This document shows, piece after piece, positions 54,719 through 64,000 of a DNA stretch of 64,000 bases (positions are counted from its first letter, which is position 1; each line of letters begins with the position of its first letter). The translations under genes were made by a program, and so were the position numbers. The notes beneath the pieces were generated by a model. The model was not told the origin of the DNA. It saw nothing but the letters and a program-made list of their open reading frames with translations, and did not search any database. This DNA is from Heliopora coerulea (lineage: Eukaryota > Cnidaria > Anthozoa > Scleralcyonacea > Helioporidae). Location: contig JASJOG010000003.1 of NCBI GenBank assembly GCA_030142905.1, positions 4,362,001 to 4,426,000 on the forward strand. The letters are read 5' to 3'.

Positions 54719-54851
54719 AAAAAACAAAAAAGTCTTGGGTAAAGGTTTACCTTACGGTCTGCCGACTAAAACATAATTTCTGCAGACTAAAAGTCGTGAA
54801 AAAATTTTGGGGGGTGTTGCACCCCCCACACCCTCCTTAGCTCCGGGCCTG

Positions 54852-56640
54852 GTAATAACCACATAAATCTACCAGTCCTGGTTGCACATTATACACTTAA
54901 TGTCTGGTTCCGAGCGAAAACAAAACTTACTGTTTCCCGAGGGACAAGACATTAAGTGTTTTGTTACATAGCGACAGAGACGAGAAAAAAAGAAAACGAG
55001 TTAATTCCGACCTCGATAGTTTGTTCAGGTTTTTCGGTGGCGATTCTTCTGCTGAAACCTCCATATGAAATACAAAAAGTGATGCAACATCATTTTTGGT
55101 AGCCTTTTCTGTATTTACCGAGTATTTTCTCTCTATAAGATGTCGTATTTCACCGTGTGAAAGTTTAGAAAAACCTAGTTTCCTAATTTCAGGCTGTATT
55201 CACGTCTTCGTATGAAACAAACATTCATCTGCTACTATACTTTGTGCTATATATCGGCGAACACGCTTTAATCACGTGCTAACGACATACTTTGTTTACG
55301 TGTTGTTGTAGCCCGCTAGGACAACAATTTTGAAATTGTTGCCTGAAAGGGATACATTTAAATTTTGTTAAGGCCATTTGACCATAATTCAACCAATAGC
55401 AGCTAGTGTTGCCTCCCGCGAAACTCCAGCTATATAACAATACATTTTATAAAGTAGGTTGTGCCGTATGCGTGCAGTAATTGGTCAAACACGGTATGAC
55501 GTCATTCGTTATTTTTATAGATGGCTTACAGATGGCAGGATATGACTTTTTGGCTCCTTCTAGAAGAATTAAGAAATTGATGTTGAAAATAGAGTTGACT
55601 GTTAATTCTCTGGTTTCTTGTCTGTTTTATGTAAAATATAGAAATTGTTTGGTTGTGTTTTCATCACCTAGTACATCGTTCAAATCTTCGTAGTTGGGGA
55701 ATTTTCCGAGCGCATTTCTCCGACCATAATATATCTTCTTGTGTGTTTAGGATATGTTAGATCAACAACATTCAAGTGATACTAAAAACAAAAATAACCA
55801 AATAACATGTGAAAAATAATACAACTCCACGTGCGAAGTGTTGGCTCAACCACAGGGGTATGATGGAGCGTGTCAACTACTTTTTTGCTGTAATGGCGCC
55901 TCAGCCAGTCGAAGAACTTTTGCCGGACGCATTTGAAGAATTCAACATCTCAATTTAGCTGAGACAAATTTGAACTGAAGATTAAAATTCTACGTGAATT
56001 ATAGATTAGTGTATTTGGAAAAGTTCAGGACGTGTCGACCCTGTACTTTATAGCAGTCACGATTTTCATGAACATAAACCAAGCATTTGAACATCTAATT
56101 ACTAGAGCTCCAGGACATAAGAATGACCTAATTACGTTAAATTATGAGAATTATTATGGTTAATCTTATTCTCGTTTGAATCCGGGTCTTTCGTCATCTG
56201 TGAGATTGATCATGATGTTACAAGTGAAATTAATATACATTGAAGCAAAGTTTTGCTGTATGGATGTGACAAGAATAGTCGAAAAGTTCTCGACAAATTA
56301 AAACGTCACTCATAGTATGGTTATGACGTAATGCTGTTTTGATCCTTCGACGGGGAGAAAAATTAGCTGATTGTTAGTATAAATGCTTTAAAATGTTAGA
56401 GGACTAGGTTTATGTCAGTGCAAAAGCTATTTGCCGGTTCTTAGGCTGTCAAACGATCTCTGCGCAAAGGCGCCAACTTTTTGTATCACACGTTTTGTGT
56501 AGATCTTCTTGCATTGGATACATCGACCAAGGACTGACTTAGCGGGCCAACACTCTGGCTTTCGAAATCCAAAATTTCTGACGATCTTGGGCTGTTACAT
56601 GCTCATGACCTCCGTGTGCAATGGATTTGTCAGTACACTC
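54852..56640. other. Intergenic, nothing recognised
   Basis: No family motif on either strand. The 70-codon frame at 55481-55693 is unsupported. Confidence 0.45.
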
Positions 56641-56689
56641 TAAAGAAGCTGTGGTAAATCAAAACGCCTTTATTGTCCAAAGTATAATA

Positions 56690-56890
56690 CATCTTAATGT
56701 GGGTACTGAAACATGTAAAAAGGTGTGTTAGAAAACACACCTTAAGATGTGTATTTGCCTTGTCCAAAATTTGACCCACATCAAAGTGTGTTTGTGAAAA
56801 GGCACGTTTCCAAACATAAGATGGTGTGTTTCTTAACACACTAAGGAGTGTTAAAATACTCCACAAAAGATGTGTTATAGAGTGCATGAT
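56690..56890. repeat. GTGTGTT hairpin-rich tract
   Basis: Short self-complementary units such as AAGGTGTGTT/AACACACCTT and GTGTGTTTCTTAACACAC repeat three to four times. Possibly a MITE with internal repeats; ends not defined. Confidence 0.45.
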
Positions 56891-57091
56891 ATATGTTTGA
56901 CTACCATGCATGAATGTCGCGTGGTGGTCAGATAGTCTTGGAAAGATTATCTTGGTGTTCTTCATTGTAGGCCATTGAAGCGTTTTTCATGCACCCATTG
57001 ATTCTTAACACGCCATTGCCATCTGGTATGGGATTTAGGTTTGCAGTCATGCAGGATATTTTGACGACCAGTCAGCCCTTAGATCAGTCAT

Positions 57092-58500
57092 TTAGTTAGC
57101 ATATGTTTCCTTTTGAATGATTCTTGAACTAGCAATCGTTGTGACTTCATAATTGTCGGGTGAGAGTTCTTCTACCTTTGCATACTTAAGATCGTGAATA
57201 AATCGAGTAAATCTGATCAACAACGCTAATGTTCGTCTTAGTCGCGACCATTTAGAACAGCATTCGATTATTTGACTGACGTTGGCTTCAGAAGTTGATT
57301 CGTTGACTTTATATGGCCTCTGTTGCGTCATAATGCTCGTGGAGTTAAGGTTAGCTTCTTGTTGTATTTTTAATTGGTCATCTGTCACTTCAGTACGGTG
57401 CGTCTTACTGCCATGAAGCTTGCCAATGTTGTAAGAACGCACGACCCTCTAACCAGCGGTGTTCGGAAGTAAGCTTTGATGGATTTAGACCTGGTGATGC
57501 ATCGACAATGGGGTTCATTACTCTCAGAATGTGTCTCCATTCTTTTACTCGTGAATTTGCTTGGATTTCTCCGGCGTACTCCGTTCACCTCAAAGGTTCG
57601 AAAACGGTGGTTCTTGTTCTTATAGTTTTACCTTACTATTTCACTGTCGGTCCAACACACGGTTTTCTTGATGGGAACAGTTAGTTCCTCTCGCAGCAGT
57701 TTGTTCATACGTGTGGTTAGGATGACACTTACAGCTCTAATCTCTGGATACTTGTAAAATTGATTAGAACATTTCGTGATTTTTCAAAGGCGCAACGAAC
57801 AATATTATCAGGGTTTTCAATCCACAATTTAAGTTAGATGCAGCTCTTCTCTCGATGGGGATGGCCGACAACACTTGCTTGCAATTCGATATAGATTTCG
57901 TCAAACGAAAACCACCGTCTCTCAAGAGGTCCATCATACCAAATGCAAGTTGTATGGCTGAGTCATGGGTCGTTGCAATCCAACACGTTCCATCTTTTGG
58001 ACATTTTGAAATAATCTTTCTGTCTGATTTCCCTTTCAACTGGAAACGAAACTTCGGGATATTTGTTGAATTCTTGGGCGGATGGATAGTCGGTTCGGAC
58101 GTTCCGTTGTAAGTCGACGTACCTTTGATTATCCTCTTCACAAAGGGGCTTACATTCTCTCATGGAGTACTGCAACTCAATTTTCTTGTCATTTACTGTC
58201 TCAATATTTCACTTCAATTCGGCATGGCAACTTCTTCAAGTCGCCGTAATTCCTACCCTGAGTATCATTGGGCCCTTCTTTTTACCTATTTCTCCTCCTT
58301 TGCTCTTGCTCTATCGAATTCCAACTTCCTTCTTGAAAAGCGGACGGTCATCAATTTCTCTTCATGGGAGAAACCGGAAGTGTATCCCGACGTCCTTGAT
58401 CCGAGGCCAACTGTCGTTGACACGCCCTCATGAGAACGGAAAACCTTTTCTGAAGAACTATGAATCATTATTCTGTTACCTCTTTGCGCCTAGGTTTTCT
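57092..58500 (-). pseudogene. BEL/Pao LTR retrotransposon pol remnant
   Basis: On the - strand, order of blocks: SAIQLAFGMMDLLRDGGF (58000-57940), RLTKSISNCKQVLSAIP (to 57865), then RAVSVILTTRMNKLL with VPIKKTVCWTDSEIV (57760-57630, RNase H-like region with the TDS Asp), then a block on NPSKLTS (57550) and a post-RNase H segment ending ASSRIIQKETYAN (57092). In BEL/Pao elements these come in this order in pol. Several stops and frame changes break it. No LTRs or gag recognised. This is a retrotransposon relic without visible envelope gene. Confidence 0.75.
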
Positions 58501-59172
58501 CATTTCTGCCGTATATTTGATGTGGGTTAATTGGAATGGAGTCCACAAGGCCTGCTAATGACTGCGGGTCTGTATCTAGTATCCAGGGACACAGTACACT
58601 TCTGGCGCAGCAACAGAGACCATGTACTGACCCAGAATGACAACAGACCTTAACAATGAGATTTTGCGGATGCTCTACTTGTGAAGAGATTCAGTCCACC
58701 CAGCAAAGAAAACCAATGGTGTCATTCCCCATTCCACATCTCCCATGACAAGCAATAATAAGTTATTAGTGTGAAGTGCAAATCGAGCGTTACATTCGTA
58801 TCTGCAAATTATTGCTCGGAAACGACGAAGCTTCCGGATCTATCAGCATAGTCCCTCATCTGCCAGACGAAGCCCATCCTTGTCACCCTCTAAACGCCGA
58901 CTACCGCTTCCTTACAAAAACAAGGAACCAGGTCATGAAAGGAAAAAGGAAGACGAGTGCCATTGCCTGAAAACTGCTTAGCAGATAGCGTCATTCACAA
59001 AGTGTATGTAACCATAACACACGACTAGAACATGCAATATTAAGCTGGATTTGCAGTTGCTGCAAAATATTGCGCCCACGACTTTCTCCTTTTGTTTTCG
59101 AAGTTCTCAAGTGGAACCAAATAGAGCAGTATTCAATTGTAACAATACAGAAGTCACACTCGCGATATTTTA
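58501..59172. other. No clear feature, possibly more BEL/Pao debris
   Basis: Degraded frames without motif support. Confidence 0.35.
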
Positions 59173-59530
59173 GAGCTGGTTCACAATGGTCGTAAAGTGT
59201 TGTAAAGAGTCGCAAGAATTGCACGACTGCTCGCGACAGCCCGCACCTCATGGTTCACAATGATTGCAAGAGTTGATTTGATTTGCAAGAAAAAAGTTGT
59301 GCAACTGCGACGGTGCACATTGCAATCTTTGGTCGCAAGAAGTCGCAAACAGTTGTAACGCGTTGCAATCGCATCGCAAAAGTTTGACCAAGCCACACTC
59401 TTGCGACTGCGACTGCAACTGTTGAGCGACTGCTGCGAAAGCTGCAGCTCCGTATCTAATCGTGCACAATCGTATCTAATCGTACGGCCGTTGTATCGCA
59501 AACTGTCGTGCAACCATTGTAAACCGGGCG
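59173..59530. mobile_element. MITE with TTGCAA/TCGCAA subterminal repeats
   Basis: CTGGTTCACAATGGTCG near 59173 is an imperfect inverted partner of CAACCATTGTAAACCGGG near 59513-59530. TCGCAAG, TTGCAA and GTTGCA units recur throughout on both strands. No gene. Confidence 0.6.
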
Positions 59531-59733
59531 TTTGCGCTCGCTGCTGTCCAGCGGTACATCGAAACGACAGCCAGTTGCTTCAAACAACGACGTACAAACC
59601 ACTTGAAATCTCTTCGCGAAGAACTGATTTTCGCGGTCTAGTGTAAATGCCATAATGTTCTATCGAATATACCCTGCTTAATCGGCATTACCACCACTAT
59701 ATATACTGAACTCGTGGCCGTGCTCTCGGCAAC

Positions 59734-59810
59734 GGCCTCCGTAGCTTATCTAGCAGAGCATCGCACGATATTCGCGAGGTCGCGGGTTCGATTCCAAGCC
59801 GGATGGCCCA
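59734..59810 (+). mobile_element. tRNA-like SINE head
   Basis: GGCCTCCGTAGC...GCAGAGC gives an A box, and GGTTCGATTCC a perfect B box. The T arm does not pair well, and the base at the usual U33 is G. A non-tRNA body follows. SINE or pseudo-tRNA. Confidence 0.55.
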
Positions 59811-60324
59811 ATGTTGCATTTTTCGCAGCAGGTCCTGGTTGAGTCTTAAAAAATATCTAGACACTCGAGATTTTTCTCCTTCAAAAAATTATCAACTCAG
59901 AACTTTTTACAATACATATGGGATTTAAAAAAGAAAAAGCACGAATTTTATTCGAAATAGTCCATGGTAAAATATGTTACTGTCTACCGGAATGGATCAA
60001 GACGACGCAACCTTTGTTTGGAAGAAAATCACTTAATCATGAAAGAAGACGAAACAAAACAACTAAAAAGAACCAAGTTTTTTTCAAAATGCCGCCATAA
60101 TAAATGATTCTGTTTAACGAATATATACAGGAAAACGTGAAGTACGAAGATGACCTATTTTCAGACCAGGATGACGGCATAAAAGTATAAATGACGCGGA
60201 ACATTTCAATTCTCTGAAGATCGCCTACGCATGTGAAACTTATCGACCAAGAGTATTTTATCGGATCTAAAACACTCGGCTATCGCCTATCCCATAAAGC
60301 ACTCTTGTTCGGTTTTTAAGTATT

Positions 60325-60368
60325 ACATATTTCTATATCTATATCTATATATCTATATACCTATATGT

Positions 60369-60411
<43 letters not shown>
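60325..60411. repeat. (TATATC)n/(TA)n microsatellite
   Basis: TATATC units, then pure TA. Confidence 0.95.
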
Positions 60412-60415
<4 letters not shown>

Positions 60416-60549
60416 CACCAACCTTCTTCCTTCCACAAAGTTAAAACATTTAAAAATCATCAATCAAACTTCGTTAAAAAACTCTAAAAATTTTATTTCC
60501 AGCGTTTCTGGGCAAGCCCCTTTATCCGAAGGCATCCTTATAGTCTCTA

Positions 60550-62161
60550 CAAGTGCGTCTCAAAAAATTAGAATATGAAAAAATAAGATATCTGCTGTGA
60601 GGTAATGTCGAAGCTCAAAATTTTAATTATATTAGTCTCACTGGACCTAAACTGATCTATTCCCAGTTATATGTTGGTATAATCGAACAACTATGGTTTC
60701 CACACAATGATCATTAAAAATCCAGCATCTCAAAATATTAGAATATAATATCTGAACATCTAGGTAGGGCGTTTCTGAGCATTTGAACTTGAAGAACATC
60801 ACACGAATTTACAAATACCACATGTACAACACAACAAACGTTTATTTATTTATTCACGGAAACCGTTGGTGCTACAATCATGGGGAAGACGTCTGATCTA
60901 ACGGTTGTCCAAAAGACCATCATTGACCCATTCCACAAAGAGACAAAGACACAGAAAGTTATTGCTGAAAAAGCTGACTGTTCCCAGACTTTTGTTTCAA
61001 AACATCTGAAAGGAACGTTGTCTGGACGAGCAAAATGTGGCAGAAAGAAGTGCACCAGCAAGAGGGACGACCGCAACCTCGAAGAAAACCGTGAAGAAGA
61101 GCCGGTTTGACAATATGGGCGAGATCCATAAAAAGTGAACAGATGCAGGAGTTAGCGCATCGAGGGCTACCACGCACAGACGGCTTCAGAGAATGGGGTA
61201 CAACAGCCAAGTGCCCGGCACCAAGCCTCTTTTCAACACCAGGCAGTGTTACAAGCGGCTGACATGAGCCAAGGAGAAGCAGAAGCGGAGTGTTGCTCAG
61301 GGGTCCCAAGTGCTGTTTTCCGATGAAAGTAAGTTTTGTATCTCGTTCGGATACCAAGGTTGCAGAATTTGGAGGAGGGCTGGAGAGGCACAGAACCCCA
61401 GCTGTTTGAAGTCCAGGGTCAAGTTCCCGCAGTCAGTGTTGGTTTGGGGTGCCATGTCATCCGCAGGTGTTGGACTTCTGTGTTTTCTCAGTGTCACAGT
61501 GAACGCAGTGGTCTACCAGATCTTGGAGAACTTCATGCTTCCCTCAGCTGAAAGGCCATTTGATGATGCGGAATTTGTGTTCCAGCAGGATTTGGCACCT
61601 GAACACAGTGCCAAATCAACCGCTGTCTGGTTTGCTGATCACATCGATGTGCTTCCTTGGCTAAGTAACTCACCTGACTCGAACCCCATCGAGAATTTAT
61701 GGGGTATAGTTAAAGAGAAGATGACCAGCTTGCGTCTCAGCAATCTGGCAGAGCTCAAGGCTACTATCGAGACCACCTGGGCGTCCATCAAACCTGAGCT
61801 GTGCCATAGGCTCATTTCCTCTTTGCCTCGACGTATTCAGGCAGTCATTGATGCTAAAGGAGCTCCAACCAAGTACTGACAGACATTCCTTACCCATCCT
61901 TCCATTTATGGCCAAGCTACTCTACATGTAAAAGCTTGTAATATGTTTTGGATGTTCAGATATAATATTCTAATATTTTGAGATGCTGGATTTTTAATGA
62001 TCATTGTGTGGAAACCATAGTTGTTCGATTATACCAACATATAACTGGGAATAGATCAGTTTAGGTCCAGTAAGACTAATACAATTAATATTTTGAGCTT
62101 CGACATTACCTCACAGCAGATATCCTATTTTTTCATATCCTAATTTTTTGAGACGCACTTG
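60550..62161 (+). mobile_element. Tc1 element, complete ends
   Basis: TIRs of about 215 bp beginning CAAGTGCGTCTCAAAAAATT, at 60550-60770 and inverted at about 61946-62161. TA at 60548-60549 and 62162-62163. 1612 bp, the usual Tc1 size. The left and right TIRs are nearly identical, so the insertion is fairly recent. Confidence 0.95.
60880..61882 (+). pseudogene. Tc1 transposase, frameshifted with two stops
   Basis: Starts MGKTSDLTVVQKTIID at 60880, with the N-terminal paired-like HTH (KVIAEKADCSQTFVSKHLKG). The frame shifts by one near 61085. The continuation (RFDNMGEIHKK, ASRATTHRRLQRMGYNS, KPLFNTRQCYKRL) contains two TGA codons, each where tryptophan is normal in this family. The catalytic part (61310-61879) has FSDES (first Asp), FQQDLAPEHSAK (second Asp; usual Asn replaced by Leu) and NPIENLW (Glu). 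Asp to Glu spacing is 33, one short of DD34E. Non-functional as read. Confidence 0.92.
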
Positions 62162-62340
62162 TAAATAAAAACCACCAAAGTTTACCCTATTTCCCCTAAA
62201 ATGCCTACGACTTTCCTCAGTAATCTTTTTCTCCTTTACTAAAATCTTTAGTCTTTCATCAAGACGAGTGGTCGCTCTCTCCAATGGATTATTTTCTATC
62301 TCCTGATATAGCGATACCTCCTCTAATTGCCTATTGGGTC

Positions 62341-62880
62341 ATTGAATGTCAGCTCAACCAATCGCCCTGCTCCAACTCAACAGACTGAGCTGATTTTGGG
62401 TACGTTTACAGACCATAACATGATTAAACTGTATTTGGATTTTTACCGGGTGGCATTGAGTATCCTTTGAAATATGAGCGAAAAACCGTCAGCTAATAAA
62501 GAGCGGAAGTCGCCATATTAAGCGATTCTGAAATTTTCACATAGTTCGTGCTTCATTATTTCGTTAAGTGCTGCACATATTCCGACCAAAATTTTTTCAT
62601 CTGCACATTTGTTATTGTTCTTTTAAAAGAATAAATTACATAAACTAGTTAATCCACCATGTCCAAGATGTAGTAACGTCGATATTACGCCAGAATGGAC
62701 GAAATGCAATTATGGAGTATTTCTGAGTAACAATAACTTGGTAGATTTTACCATGGGAACGTCCAAACTACGCACACAAAATGACAAGATATAGAACTAT
62801 ATAAAGTAGGTGTGATAACATGATACAACAAGGGACACCCTCAAAATAGTGGTTTAAATTATGGCAACTTTCGTTAGATC
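62341..62880. other. Intergenic, nothing recognised
   Basis: No supported frame. Confidence 0.45.
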
Positions 62881-62882
62881 TT

Positions 62883-62965
62883 TGTCCCCTCGCCCACCAC
62901 GCAAAGCGCGGTACGAGGGTACTAATCTCGAAGTGCGTGGAGTCCTTTTACATACATGGTGATTA
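62883..62965 (+). repeat. Dispersed GC-rich repeat shared with 4650-4775
   Basis: CCCCTCGCCCACC, GAGGGTACTAATCTC, AGTGCGTGGAGTCC and GGTGATTAGGG blocks occur in the same order as at 4650-4775, where they follow a SINE body. Confidence 0.7.
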
Positions 62966-63447
62966 GGGAGAAAAATTTTCGCAGTTTCTATGTTTGTGCG
63001 TATATATGTATGTATATATATTGGCGCTTGCGGCTGGTTTCAATTTTGCTGGACATCTTAGTTACTGGACAATTTATGACTGGAAAGAACAGTTCTAAAA
63101 CTCAACCCTTTGGAATATGCATTGGCCAACTGTTCACATTCTGTAGCAACGCTTTGACTTGGTTCTTTCTTATGAATATGAACAAAGACGTTAAGGGAAC
63201 TCGCTCGTTGTCAGGACATTTGCTAAGCGACTGACTGTAAACGACATTCTTCGCCGAAGTTGAATCGATGCTCATTTGTATGAACCGAGACTTTTCACGT
63301 TCTGGTAATCACTTAGCTGAGCTACACAATCACAGGGACGTCTGAATCGAGTAGCTGTGAAAAGCAAGTTTTGCGAACGGAATAGCTTTGAGCAGTTTTC
63401 AATAATGGCTTCCCGACTTCATTCTTCCCTAAGGGAGACTTCTTGGT

Positions 63448-64000
63448 TCAAATGTTATCACCTGGATTTTGCTGGCGTTTAATGGCAAAGTACAATGCAG
63501 ATTCTGGTTCCTTCATCTCTGTAGGACGATGGCTTTTGAATATTCTGTAGTACTTATCCGGATTGCGTTCATGGTCAATTGTTCCGAGAAGTGGAATAAA
63601 ACACTCAGCGTCCCAAAGACTTGTCCTGGGCTGACAGTCTTCGGATCCTTTCTCCGCATTCCACAGAAGGATTTCATTGCCTTTTTCAGAATCGTTTTCC
63701 CTATGAAATGTCGCCACGCTGAAGACATCGGGATCTGTTTCTGGCTTGTAAACAAAAATACAAGGCAAGCAGCCACCAGGAAACACGCTGAAAAGCTACT
63801 AATCTTTGGAGATCATACTATCCTTTGGCGAAAATGTTGTCCGCTTCAGTCTTTTTCACTTCTCGGGCGGCTTGTGGATGATTACGTTTACCACGTTCGA
63901 CCAGTAATGCGTTCATCAGAATTTTAACACTTCTCAAGAAATTTGAAAAGTATAAAGCCGTGTTTTTTCTGTAAATTCACCGGTGAACCCTTTGTGTTGA
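63448..64000 (-). repeat. Unknown dispersed block, copy 2, cut by the window end
   Basis: Continuous version of the block at 11086-12658. A 112-codon - strand frame (63786-63448) reads WDAECFIPLLGTIDHERNPD, KYYRIFKSHRPTEMKE; upstream another frame has ALLVERGKRNHPQAAREVKK. I do not recognise the protein. Both copies keep these peptides recognisable, which suggests former coding function. It runs off the end of the window. Confidence 0.55.

Larger units (their letters stand above)
50598..54851 (-). mobile_element. Second ZMYM1-like hAT element
   Basis: Left end CAGGGCCGTACTCAG followed by ACAGGGGGGTGT, right end the complement of CAGGCCCGGAGCTAAGG followed by GTGTGGGGGGTG: similar but diverged TIRs. 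I found no matching 8-bp flanks, so one end may belong to a different copy. AATAACCAC at 54302-54310 and 54854-54862 hints that 54311-54853 was inserted separately. Confidence 0.6.
60430..62340 (-). mobile_element. Penelope-like fragment split by a Tc1 element
   Basis: 62166-62340 on the - strand reads LEEVSLYQEIENNPLERATT, LDERLKILVKEKKIT, resembling the N-terminal part of PLE reverse transcriptases. 60430-60549 (- strand) has GGGGCTTGCCC then AGAAACG, like the stem II/GAAAC part of PLE hammerheads with a lost CTGATGA. The Tc1 element at 60550-62161 separates the two parts. Confidence 0.5.

Noticed and set aside
59734..59810. Functional tRNA gene
   Set aside because: The T arm pairs poorly and the usual U33 position is G; degenerate tRNA-like sequence.

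Overview
This is animal (metazoan) nuclear DNA, AT-rich, gene-poor and packed with transposable elements. Spliced introns, tRNA-derived SINEs, interstitial TTAGGG-like repeats, Penelope-like elements (PLEs), hAT, Tc1/mariner, pogo and PIF/Harbinger elements and a BEL/Pao remnant all fit an invertebrate. The mixture (ZMYM1-like hAT, EN+ PLE, intronless cytidine deaminases, a POLR1D isoform-2-like gene) makes me favour an anthozoan cnidarian such as a coral or sea anemone. That placement is inference; nothing in the window is diagnostic of a species.

Host genes are few. Two intronless cytidine deaminase genes lie on the + strand (14261-14686 and 22881-23306). A four-exon gene for a POLR1D-isoform-2-like protein lies on the - strand (25833-33469); I assembled it from splice sites and codon phase. 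A - strand 5' coding exon of a GCNT-like (core-2 type) N-acetylglucosaminyltransferase lies at 40407-40970, and its remaining exons are not visible.

Layout. 1-2.5 kb: microsatellites, a dead hAT, a mariner relic and two perfect hairpins. 4.5-13.9 kb: nested transposons. An inverted pair of PLE copies is split by a LINE and a hAT MITE. Then come a TIR element with a pogo-type MITE inside, a pogo-like element holding a 14-bp minisatellite and a Harbinger MITE, and a repeated unknown block split by a PLE that is itself split by a hAT MITE. 14-23.3 kb: the two cytidine deaminase genes flank more PLE, SINE and hAT insertions and an unusual long-TIR element with a helix-turn-helix-like reading frame. 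25-33.5 kb: the POLR1D-like gene, with PLE and LINE fragments in its third intron. 33.8-50 kb: a fold-back repeat family, a hAT with a near-intact transposase, a head-to-head SINE pair and a 4.6 kb hAT with target duplications that swallowed a LINE. 50.6-54.9 kb: a second ZMYM1-like hAT. 57-64 kb: BEL/Pao remnant, MITEs, a Tc1 element inside a PLE fragment and a second copy of the unknown repeated block.

Several insertions are dated relative to each other by target-site duplications read directly from the sequence, so the window is a good stratigraphic record. I read no operons, CRISPR arrays, rRNA genes or functional tRNA genes. The tRNA-like stretches have degenerate arms and SINE bodies.
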